Source of the DNA: Turnera subulata
Taxonomy: Eukaryota; Streptophyta; Magnoliopsida; Malpighiales; Passifloraceae
Length of the DNA: 64,000 nucleotides
Assembly (NCBI GenBank): GCA_028386065.3
Contig: JAKUCV010007534.1
Span: 122,919 to 186,918 of the forward strand
Direction: 5' to 3'
Under the pieces are notes generated by a model, which worked only from the letters and a program-made list of their open reading frames with translations, did no database searches and had not been told where the DNA came from. This document shows positions 1 through 9,434 of the stretch, one piece after another. A program made the position numbers and the translations under genes. Each line of letters opens with the position of its first letter. Positions within the stretch are counted from its first letter, which is position 1.

Positions 1-1498
1 CAAAAAAATATGCTTACTCGATAAATCTTTCAGCAATAATACATATAATATATATTACTAATATCCGGTTACTATTCCGGTATGTATATGCCATTAGCCT
101 TCTGGGCTTGGCGGGGAAAAACCCAAGGCGTCGGATTCCGATCGAACACTTCGGGGTTCGTCGGATCGGCCAAAAACGCTATTCACGGTTGCTAGATCGG
201 TCAAAATTACTATTCATGGTCGTCGGTTTTGCCGGGGCATCAAAATTCTGGCCAAACGCTTCTGGGTTTGCCGGATTCCGACCAAAAACATTTTTCACAG
301 TTGCCCCAATCGTAATAAAAATAAGACATAAATTAAATAGAAACAAGGCATAAAATAAAATCATAAGTAAAATTAAATTAACCAGTTGTTTAATTATAAC
401 CGTTTAAAATCCGGTCCGTTAGGTATGTATATGTGCCAAAGGCTCGGGAGTTACCTAAAGTTTCATTTTCCGGCTCGCCGGAAATACTGTTCACGCCTCG
501 CCGGAAACACTGTTCATGCCGAAAATACTGTTCACACCTCTCCGGAAAACACTGTTCATGCCGAAAACACTGTTCGCGCTCCTCCCAATTCAGCCAATTC
601 CCTGTTTACTACTTCTTACCAAACAAACACACACAAGCCACGACTCTAAACAAAGTGCAAAAATCAACACATAACCACTAAGCCACCATCAAATTAATGA
701 TTTTTTTTTTTTACAATATAATCGAATATAAGTTTTGGATCCTAAGGGGCTTGCCCCCTTGCCCCTTGGATCCGCCCTTGAGTTTCTGCTTTGGGGGTGG
801 TTTAAAGCATTGGTGGTTCACCCGAGTCGTGCAATCGAAAGAAAATGATGTGAGAAAATAAGGATTTAAATGGGAAGATATAGAAAATAGAGAAAAAGTG
901 GAAGGAAATGAAGAAAAAGGGGGGAATCGGCTTCCCTGTGTGTGGTGGCGGTCCTCTGCAACGGTGGCTTCGTTGTGGTGGAAGGGAGAGAGCAAGTCAC
1001 GGCGTCGGCGCCGTGGAGAAGGAAGGTTCAGTCGGCCTTCATCCGGTCGTCGGCGACGCGTCGAGTGGAAGATGGCGAAGGGGCTGCGGGTGGACGGCAT
1101 GAAGCACGCGACCCGACTTGAGGAGGCGTGACCCGTCACGGCTGCGGCAGGCGACATGGACCACGGCGGGCTGCAGCAGGGCGGCGACGACCTCGGCTGG
1201 GCGGCGGAAGAACAGTCGGGTGAAGGCAGACCCGGCTTTGGCAGCAAACGGGTCCGGATCCGCCGTCGGGTCGACAGCCTTTGACGGCGCGTCCGGTAAC
1301 GAAAACGTCGGGAAGGGGCGTTGACAGGTCGGCGACAGCGAGGGGATCATGATGGCTGTGGTGGTGTCGTGCACGGCGGCGCGAAAGCCGGCGCCGGAGA
1401 TGAAAACGGCCAGCCGGTATTTTTTTTTTCTTCTCCATTCACTGTTTTCTGGTCGGTTTTCGTTTGCGCCGGGTAGAGGCTAACTCGTGCTGATAACG
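1..1498 (-). mobile_element. Copia element, left-edge copy: 5' leader and internal region
   Basis: Read on the minus strand this is the sequence just downstream of the LTR at 1499-1744. It opens with CGTTATCAGCACGA next to the LTR, and the same junction follows the LTR of the right-edge element at 58593. The GC-rich block 1000-1440 parallels the leader at 58700-59280. The last bases (8-24, minus strand ttatcgagtaagcat) match 59737-59751 of the right-edge copy, so both copies share the same layout to at least that point. No gag or pol coding is reached before the window edge. The tract 440-600 holds short tandem repeats built on 'cggaaacactgttca'. It is part of a retrotransposon, not a host gene. 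Confidence 0.75.
1136..1438 (-). other. Short leader ORF of the left-edge copia copy (100 codons)
   Basis: An ATG-initiated open frame lies about 60 nt downstream of the LTR on the minus strand. It encodes a basic, His/Arg/Pro-rich peptide with HHSHHDPLAVADLS near residue 25. The leader of the right-edge copy has an ORF at 58704-58913 with a similar stretch (HHHDTPLVVADRP) and a shared TGRA/VGRAA plus PDG pattern. The similarity may only reflect DNA-level relatedness of the two leaders. I recognise no domain. It could be an upstream ORF of the retrotransposon RNA, or chance coding in GC-rich sequence. Confidence 0.3.
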
Positions 1499-1744
1499 TG
1501 TTACAAATATACTATTAAAGGAGATGATACAGTGATGAAGAAGAGAATTGAAAGGAGAGAAAATTGGTAGAGAAAGATGAGGATAGGAGGAAAACCCAGT
1601 TTTGATACCCGGTTGAATTCTATTTCTTAATCTAGTTCTCTTTCATTCAATACATAATATATATAATAATATATAGTATATATTTTGTATGTATTACAAT
1701 GACATACATACATACATATATGTATTTATACACGTTTTATAACA
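1499..1744 (-). repeat. LTR of the left-edge copia element (246 bp)
   Basis: On the minus strand it begins TGTTATAAAACGTG and ends ATTTGTAACA, giving TG...CA termini. The LTR at 58385-58592 begins with the same 14 bases and ends ATTTACAACA. Both are followed by CGTTATCAGCACGA. The partner LTR lies outside the window, so target-site duplication and LTR age cannot be judged. The outer part contains TA-rich and ATAC-rich simple sequence (1650-1740), which explains the length difference between the two LTRs. Confidence 0.75.
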
Positions 1745-2253
1745 ATTACAATATTCTATGAATAATTTTAACATTTCTGTGATTTTTTTAAAAAAATGAA
1801 AAGCTATAGTTCAAATATTTCAATGAATACTTTTCATATTTCATTGAATTTTTTTTGAAATTTTAAAGGCTATAGCATAATTCAATTTCAGTATTTCATT
1901 GAAAACTTCATAAAATTTTAGAAGCAACGGAATAATTTATTTTTTTATATGTCATTGATTTTTTAAAATTTAAAAAGCTATAGAATAATTCATTCAAGAA
2001 TTCCATAAATATTTTTCATATTTTCTTGAAAAAGTTTATAAATTTGAAAGTTATAGAATATTTTATTCCATAATTCTATTATTATTTTTAATATTTTTAT
2101 TAAAATTTTGTTGAAAAAACTGAATGATTATGTCTGTTAATAAACTGCTTATTAATTGCACAACGAGAAGTCATACTAGTTTTGAGGTGAAAAAAGCGTT
2201 GATATTGTCGAAAGCAAAGGTTAAACCGCCACAGGTGGGGAGGAGGTGGTTAT
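1745..2253. repeat. AT-rich spacer with degenerate 'agctatag' repeats
   Basis: No gene is visible. Between about 1790 and 2080 a degenerate unit built on 'aa(a/g)GCTATAG..ataattcaat..tttcat' recurs about four times, with GCTATAG-like cores near 1803, 1869, 1977 and 2049. This looks like an eroded minisatellite or an old AT-rich element. Confidence 0.4.
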
Positions 2254-2768
2254 CAAGGTAGTTAAACCCGGCCCGGCCATCGACTCGGCTTAGCTTAGGG
2301 GTCAAGGATTGAGGGGTCAATAAGGGGTCAATACGGAGTCAAAAAGGACATATAATTTTTCATAAGGGTGTAAAGACAAACAAAAAATCTTATAAAAAAT
2401 TATCAAATATTTGATAGTTTGCAATAGATTGTATTTTCTTATATGTCATAATGAAAAATATCATAATTTGAACGTTAGCCTAGTGGTTTGCCCCCTCTCC
2501 CAAGATTGAGCAACAAGTTCATGGTTTAAACCCCACTATTTACAACTTAATATTTAGATTTTTTTATTGGTAAGATGTTGGGCACCAACCCGGAAAACCG
2601 GCAAAAACCCATTCCGGGTTCAACCAAAACCGGAAAATCGGGCAAACCCGGACAGACCCAGACGGGTCTTTAATCATCCAAAACTGGGAGGACTTTCGGA
2701 CCGGCCTGGCCTCCCGGTCCCGGTTACCCCAGTTGAACCGGCCGGGCCGGTCCGGGTCTGACTATCAT
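2254..2768. mobile_element. MULE-like or MITE-like DNA element with 9-bp target duplication
   Basis: The 9-mer GGTGGTTAT occurs directly on both sides (2245-2253 and 2769-2777). The ends are imperfect inverted repeats: GGTAGTTAAACCCGG on the left, and GATAGTCAGACCCGG read inward from the right. Both continue into CCGG-rich sequence. A 9-bp target duplication fits Mutator-like elements. At 515 bp with no transposase it would be non-autonomous. The interior has GGGGTCAA repeats (about 2294-2340) and a SINE-like patch. Confidence 0.5.
2468..2545 (+). repeat. tRNA-like SINE fragment
   Basis: 'gttagcctagtggtttgcc' resembles a pol III A box and 'gttcatggtttaaaccc' a degenerate B box about 35 bp downstream. 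This is the usual head of a plant tRNA-derived SINE. It is short, decayed and lies inside the MULE-like element. Confidence 0.35.
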
Positions 2769-2796
2769 GGTGGTTATGCCGTCGATCAATAACGAC

Positions 2797-2821
2797 AAGG
2801 AGAGGAGAGGAGAGGAGAGGG
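2797..2821. repeat. (GGAGA)n microsatellite
   Basis: About five tandem copies of the pentamer gagag/ggaga. Confidence 0.8.
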
Positions 2822-3120
2822 GATTGAAGAATTGATAATTAGGGATTTCAAATTTGTTAACTAGGGAAGAAAATTTGAAACACAAGTGCGAAGATGTTTT
2901 TATTTTTCATTGTGATTTTGTTTAACATGCTCCTTGATCATGATAAACTATTGTGCAGAATTATTAATTTAATAATTAGGGGGCCAAAATCAAAGTAGGG
3001 AACAAACTAAGAGGCTAGATAACTTATTAAGCTGAGTTTTTCGATATAGCTATACCTGAAAGTCTTGGATTTGAAGTTCAAGCCATAGTCTTAGAATCAA
3101 GAAAAAAAAAATACACTAAT

Positions 3121-3205
3121 GTGAGGCTTGGTCCAAGTGGTAAGCGACTTGGTTCCGCTTAACCATAACTAGGTGCGCGACCCAAGTTTAATCCTTCAAT
3201 TTTGG
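3121..3205 (+). repeat. tRNA-derived SINE head
   Basis: 'tggtccaagtggtaagcg' fits an A box and 'gcgacccaagtttaatcc' a B-box-like segment, spaced as in tRNA-derived SINEs. The surrounding 2830-3575 is otherwise AT-rich sequence 5' of the polygalacturonase. An A-rich stretch follows at 3395-3440. Confidence 0.4.
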
Positions 3206-4407
3206 ATACATATAATGACTGGGTTTTTGTATAAGTTTTTACCTGTCCTCTAATTAGCTTCTGATTGGGAAAAAAAAGGGGGAAATATGGGTCCTTGTAT
3301 ACCAGTGCAACATAGGCGGCTGAAATATGAGGTGAAGATTTAATCTCCTATGTGAAGCACTTAAATTCTGAATTTTAGAAATGAAAAAATAAAAAAAAAG
3401 AACCAACGGGGAAAAAAAAATTTAAAAAAAGAAAAAATCCAAGGATTCCGGTGGAACCGTATATTGTTGAATGGTAATTACAGATTTGATTATTCCACAC
3501 AGTTATTATAAATCCTGAGACATAAGCAATACAGAAAATGTGGCATTTAAATAAAAACTCAAATTTTCTCTTACAATGGCCATCCCGAGCATAACTCGGG
3601 TGGATGCCATTCTTTTGTTAGGGTTAGCTTTTTTCTCTTCTTCTGTTGTCCATGGCATTGGAGAAACAGTTTTTGATGTTACAAAACATGGTGCCAAGCC
3701 AGATGGCACCACCGACAATGTGGAGGTAATTAAGCTTGTTATAGTTGTCATGTTGCCTTTGATTAATCTCACACATAGACTGAAAATGATCCAACATAGT
3801 CTTTTTTTTATTGTATATAATTGTCAAATATATTAGTTGTACATCTACATTTTGGTTATATTTGGAATTAGAATACAAAAGGATACTATAATCTATCACA
3901 TAACTATTATAGTGTCAAAACAAGATGGGTTAAGATTTTCATTCCAATTTCAAGTGTAACCAAATTGTGGTCTATCCAAAAAAATTCTGATTGAGAGACT
4001 CCCTTAATATAATCAATCAGGTGTGCGACCTGAATCAAATCCCGTACTAGTTGGGGTAAAAAAACTCCGGGATAGGAAAAAAACTGTGGTCTACACATGC
4101 TATGCTATATGCTTTGAAAGCCTCACCTTTGATGAGTCTCATCTTTAACATTTAACTTCCTCACTTTACCAAAAAATGATGAAGGCTAACCAAATAATGT
4201 ATGGGGCAAAAGTTAACCTCTAAACAATGGTATACAATGCAGGCCTTTATGCAGGTGTGGCTGGCAGCATGCAGTTCAACTGCTCCAGCAAAGGTAGTCG
4301 TCCCAGCAGGCACATTTTTTATGGGCCCTGCTGTCTTTCAGGGGCCATGTAAAGTGCCTATAATTTTTGAAGTACAAGGAGTTGTAAAAGTAACAACTGA
4401 TATCACT

Positions 4408-6752
4408 ATGTTAGCAAAGCTAAAGTTTTCTGAGAATAAAAATCAGATATTGCCTCACGCGTCACCTTCAACCCCTATCAACCCGATCCACGCGCCAGCC
4501 CAACCGCACGCGTGAGGTCGACTCTGGTTTCTTCCCCGGCCACCATGGCCTCTGCACCGAGCTCGGGAGAAGCAGAAACTGTCCAGCAGGTAGTCCCGTC
4601 CAGTGAGCTCGCTCCCGCTCACAGGAAAGAGGAGCCGGAATCCTCCCCCCCTCTGGCCGGCTCCGATCGACGTCGCCTCCACCTGCAAGGGACATGCCGC
4701 CCCCTTCCGCTCGCCCCCCGGATCCTGTAGTCGGTGGAAGCCAACCCCGACCTCCAGATCGCCGAGACTTGCTGCCACCACCGCCGGCAGCTCCTTCGCC
4801 GGTTGCAGTCGGGTCGCCTGACCCAACCGGGTCTGGCCAATCCTCTCAGCCAGCACCCGAGCATCCCAGTCCAGATACCATAGAGACATCCATGGAAGCT
4901 CCTTCGCAGGCAGTGGTACCGGCTACGACCGGGCTGACTACCGGTCCAACCAGACCGGTCGAACCACACCATCATACTCCGGAGTCAGTGCCAACTACAG
5001 GTTCAGACGAGTCCATGGAGGATGTTCGGCCCAGTTATCGGGACACCCTTTTTGTCGGCTCCAATCCACTGTACCTGTCCGACCCGTGGGAACTAGAAGG
5101 AGAGGTCGAGTACGAAGAAGGAGATTTGACGATGTCCCAAATAGATGGAGTCGAAAATTTGGTTTTGTCCGATCCCTTCAAAGCCCGGCTGAACAAACAA
5201 TGGGAAAACGCGGTGGTGATCAAATTCTACGGGCGATACATCGGTTTCACAGCTCTGCATGCACAATTACAACGCATTTGGAAGCCAACGGGACCTTTCA
5301 AGATCATCGATCTTGAAAATAATTTTTACTTGGTGCGGTTTTGGGCATCGGAGGACTATGACCTTGCTTTGACTGACGGACCCTGGAGCATCTATGGTAG
5401 TGTCCTTAGTGTGTAACCCTGGTCTCCGAACTTCCGAGCATCTACGGGGACAATTGACTCCATAGTGGCATGGATCCAATTTCCCGACTTCCCAACAAGC
5501 CGATATCACTCCCGAATTCTGCGTCAACTTGGCAACATGATGGGAAGAACAGTTAAGCTTGACGGTAATACTTCTAACGCTAGTCGAGCCAAATTTGCTA
5601 GAGTTGCGGTATGCCTTGATTTAACAAAGCCCCTGAAAGGGGAAGTATATCTGGATGGCAAACCCTTAAAGGTTGGTTATGAGGGCTTGCCCGATATTTG
5701 TTTTATCTGTGCGACACCAGGTCACAGTATCTTAGCTTGTCCGGAAGCTGTCCATAGCCCACACCCTACCACAGGCACGTCTTCAACAACTCCTATGGAT
5801 GTTGAGGCTTTGGTCACCAGGTCACACAATGGGAGGGGCGCTTGGATGAATGTTCTGAAATGCTCCAAACGCCCATCCCAGCGGCAACCGGTCCGCCCAG
5901 CAGTGCCTTCGCCACCCGCTACCTCTAGCAGCCTACAGAATAGGTTCCACATCCTCAGCCAATCTCCCCAAGAGGATCTCATGCCGAGCCATCGTTCTGT
6001 CCCTGTTGCATCTCCCCATACTACAGAGACGATGCCCGAGGCCCCACCACTAAACACGTCCACCACCGTTCCACCCTCACAACCTACAACCACCATTGAG
6101 GCCCAAGATCCATCAGGTACACCCCCCGCACTACCCACTCTGCAAGACTTTATTCGGGACGGGCCTGTTAGGAAGCCATCTAGCAAACAACCTATGAGAC
6201 TCCAAAAGCAATCCATCAAGAAAACCCAGCCTTTAAAAATTCCAAAACTTGCAGCTAGGGATAACCCTCGACGACAAACCCTTAAAGATGTGTCTAATGT
6301 CCCAACCAATCCCCCTACTTTTGATACCTCAGGTGTCGGCCCCTCTCGCCCCCCGCCCCCCACCAATTATCCTATCATCTCCTCGAATTTCAACCCATCT
6401 ACTCACGCTCGGCCCCATCGATCCCAGAATCACACGGCAGTGGTGCTCTCAGAAGACTGCCATCGAATGATCATCTCGCCCGATGTCCTCACGGCTGGGT
6501 CGGGAAGGGCGCGACAAGTGGATATCCTGCCATGAGTAGAGAGTCTCATACCAACTCTGTTTAGTAATTATCTTGTTGTTTTACTAGTTCCCTAGTTCTC
6601 GATTTTTCGAGTTGTTATCATTCACTATGTCTTCCATGTCGTTGTACTAGTCCAATGCTTGTGCTAATTAGGAGTCGATTTGAGCTACCGACTCCTAAAC
6701 ATGTCATTAGCTCAAGTATATTTTTAATATACCTCCCGGTTTTAAATCCTAA
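4408..6752 (+). mobile_element. ORF1-only LINE insertion in polygalacturonase exon 2
   Basis: The insertion is flanked by a 16-bp direct repeat (aacaactgatatcact at 4392-4407 and 6753-6768), a typical LINE-length target duplication. It contains a 5' leader, one ORF1, and about 215 bp of 3' sequence. There is no endonuclease or reverse transcriptase. The target duplication shows both ends are present, so this is not an ordinary 5' truncation. It resembles the ORF1-only 'half-L1' (HAL1) arrangement known from mammals. The tail is only a few A residues. Confidence 0.7.
4694..6535 (+). pseudogene. LINE ORF1 protein (DUF4283 plus zinc knuckle), one stop
   Basis: RNA-binding ORF1 protein of a plant L1-type LINE. 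The frame 4694-5416 continues in the same frame from 5465 to 6535 and is broken only by TAA at 5414-5416, probably from CAA. Order: Pro-rich N-terminus, DUF4283-like domain (KQWENAVVIKFYG... FYLVRFWASEDYDLAL, about 5197-5400), a linker with AWIQFPDFP, a CCHC knuckle CFICATPGHSILAC (about 5700), then a Pro/Ser/Thr-rich tail. The first frame from ATG 4540 may be the original start with a later frameshift. The ORF1 stop overlaps an ATG (ATGA at 6532-6535) as in the LINE at 24294, but only ten codons follow. Confidence 0.8.
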
Positions 6753-7033
6753 AACAACTGATATCACTGAATATACCTCGAAAGAATGGATCCTATTCGA
6801 AACTATTGATGGTTTAACCTTGAACGGGAAAGGAACTTTGGCCAAGGTGATGCTGTCTGGAAATACAATGATAAGTGCCTATAATTTTTGAAGTACAGGG
6901 AGTTGTAAGAGCAACAACTGATATCACTGAATATACCTCGGAAGAATGGATCCTATTCGAAACTATTGATGGTTTAACCTTGAACGGGAAAGGAACTTTG
7001 GCCAAGGTGATGCTGTCTGGAAATACATTGATT
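6753..7033 (+). repeat. 160-bp tandem duplication within polygalacturonase exon 2
   Basis: Two copies lie 160 bp apart, for example 'aacaactgatatcactgaa' at 6753 and 6913. The first copy begins upstream of the LINE insertion (about 4353) and resumes after it. The copies differ at a few bases (cgaaag versus cggaag; gtaaaagt versus gtaagagc). Both carry the same 4-nt deletion (actttggcc where a GH28 gene normally encodes T-F-D-G). As 160 is not a multiple of 3, the duplication also shifts the frame. Confidence 0.8.
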
Positions 7034-8517
7034 GCAAGCCGAACAAAGAATGTGTGCGGCTCCCCAGCGTAAGCATTGTTATTAATTATGCCATGAACTC
7101 TTGACTCGTTTTTTTCGATACTAAATGTGGGACTCGAATCCGAGACCTCACCTCTCTCGTTTTCTGCAAGAGTACTAGTGAGCGTCAAAACTAACATCCT
7201 ATGAATTCTTTCAGTATTTTCTAATAAAGATGTGTTGCTCGGTAGTGTTCTTGAGGCCAAACAGTGAGGATATGATATAGAATTCTAGCCTCATCTTAAA
7301 TGTTTTGATTGTATCATTAAACAGAATGTGGTTTCTTTCACTTCTTTGCAGTCCATAAAGCTACGCAAAGTGAACAACGGAGTTGTTCACGACATTAGTT
7401 CCCTCAACAGCAAAAATTTCCACTTCCATGTTACGGATTGCACCAATCTTACTCTCCATAGTCTCAATATTACTGCTCTCGGCAATAGCCCGAACACTGA
7501 CGGAATACATATAAGCACCTCCAAGCTTGTGAATGTAACCAGGAGCGTAATTGGAACGGGTGATGATTGCATTTCCATTGGACATGGAGCCTTCAACATC
7601 ACCATCTCCCAAATATTTTGCGGACCAGGACATGGCATAAGGTAAACTCTATGTTTTCTTTCTGGCTTTCCTTGCAGTATCCAGAGCTTTACCCCAACTA
7701 ATGTGGATTCGACCTGGGTGGCACGCACATGCTAGTTGTGGTGGGTGGTCGCTAAACTCTATGTTAGTTATTAAATATTAAAGATTTAATGATCAAAATA
7801 TATATTCTTGGTGCCTCATATCATGAAGAAGGGTACTATGGTGAAAGGTCTTTGATTATTATATATCTTATAGCTTTCTATTGGTTTGGCTTTTGGTTAA
7901 TTAGTGTTGGAAGCCTTGGCAAGTACAAAGTAGAGCAAGATGTGATGGGGATTTTGGTGTCTAACTGTACATTATCCAACACTACATATGGTGCAAGGAT
8001 CAAAAGTTATGCCCAATCCGATCCCAGCCAAGCCTCCAATATCATTTATCAAGATATTATCATGGATTCTGTCCACAACCCTATCATCATCGACCAGACC
8101 TATGGCTCCGGCGAGAAAAGCAAAGTACGTATATAATGACTCGAATCTGAAACCTAAATTAAACGCAACCGACCTCACATTGGTTATACATCCATCTCTT
8201 TTCTTGTGCCACTACTACTATTACAAAGTTAATTTATTGATCCATCTTTGATTACTCTTTGACAGCAAACCCAAGAGCCGTCACAATCGCAGGTGAAAAT
8301 TAGCGATGTTCATTTCAAGAATATTAAGGGCACCTCAGCATCAGATGTTGCAGTCACCTTCTTGTGCAGCGCAAAAGATCCTTGTGAAGGAGTGGAACTT
8401 CTTGATATCGATTTGGCTTTCAATGGTGCTGCAAGAAGCAAGACCCTATCATCTTCATGTGTCAATGCAAAATTTACTACCGGTGGCAAACAAAACCCAC
8501 CACCTTGTCCTCCTTAG

Positions 8518-9434
8518 TTTCTCTTCTCCGGGGATACAAGGCCGATCGATTAGCCATTTTTATTAGCTTCCGGCTACCGAATGATTTTTTTGATAGAAAT
8601 TTGGGTTGAAAAATGTAGCTAGTTTCACCACAATGTCGATGAAATTTAAACCGAGTCATGATAAAATTGTTTGATATTACGTTCGCATCAATATTTTTCT
8701 TTATTGGTTTGGTTTTAGCAAAGGGAAGTAACACATATTGACAACATAAATTTTATGTAAGAGAACAAATTAATAAATTAGTTGTGCATGGCATTGAATA
8801 TTGATAATGCTAAGTGTTTCTCAAACAAGGACATCCATAAAACACAAAATCACATTCCTTATAAAATTGATGGTTGAAAAAGATGTAAAGACATTCAGTA
8901 GATGAATAAAGTCAAAAAAAAGTTTGGATGGCTTTGAATTAATATAAACTTATTAAAGTTTGGGTTACATCAGTTGGTTAGAGCTGTTCTACAGTTTGAA
9001 TCTTGGATAAGCAGCACTCTAGGAGCGAGAAACCCCAACCTTTATAATTACAATCATGCCATAAAGTAGATTAGTCAAAGCCCTTATTGTTCCTTTCAAT
9101 AGCTTTCTTTAAAATATTATATTCAATGGATCATCCAAACTATCCACTCCTCGGTATGAATTCATATAGACAAATAGTGAATAAAACTTGAAATTGAAGT
9201 CTCCAATCCATATATCTTCTTCTTCTTTTTTACATCAAAAGTATAGTACACTCTAAAAGTTCTTCAAATTCTCAACCCCAACCTTTATCAGAGCCCATAA
9301 TCCTTTGAATATGCAACAAAGAAAATGTCACTACACTACAATTAATAAAATAATCGTGGTGATATTAAGCACCAATAATTGCATTTACTTGAAAATCAAT
9401 CAATGGAAAAGAAGAAGCAACACCGCCAGGATCC
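8518..9434. other. Intergenic spacer between polygalacturonase and transporter A
   Basis: AT-rich and without credible coding. A tRNA-like patch at about 8965-9010 (catcagttggttagagctg, then tttgaatcttgga) looks like a SINE head or tRNA relic. The transporter A 3' UTR, on the minus strand, would lie at about 9200-9434. Confidence 0.5.

Larger units (their letters stand above)
3576..8517 (+). pseudogene. Polygalacturonase (GH28) gene, disrupted
   Basis: Pectin-degrading exo- or endo-polygalacturonase acting in the cell wall. Exons by GT-AG junctions: 3576-3725 (signal peptide, then VFDVTKHGAKPDG), exon 2 from 4243 to 7068 with the insertion and duplication inside it, 7352-7641, 7905-8124 and 8266-8517. 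GH28 catalytic motifs are all present: NTDG (about 7496), GDDC (about 7561), CGPGHG (about 7620) and RIK (about 7998). It ends in a Cys-containing Pro-rich tail (NPPPCPP). Exon 2 is broken three ways: an ORF1-only LINE at 4408-6752, a 160-bp tandem duplication, and a 4-nt deletion in the GTFDGQG region that shifts the frame. Exons 3-5 read cleanly, which suggests fairly recent loss or partial constraint. The closest relatives are probably the pollen or exo-PG clade, but I am unsure. Confidence 0.85.

Noticed and set aside
711..1374. Several overlapping open frames of 100-178 codons on both strands
   Set aside because: They lie in the GC-rich copia leader. GC-rich sequence has few stops, none shows a domain, and overlaps occur in most frames.
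8940..9010. Possible functional tRNA gene
   Set aside because: It has A- and B-box-like words only. No complete cloverleaf could be drawn and there is no acceptor stem.
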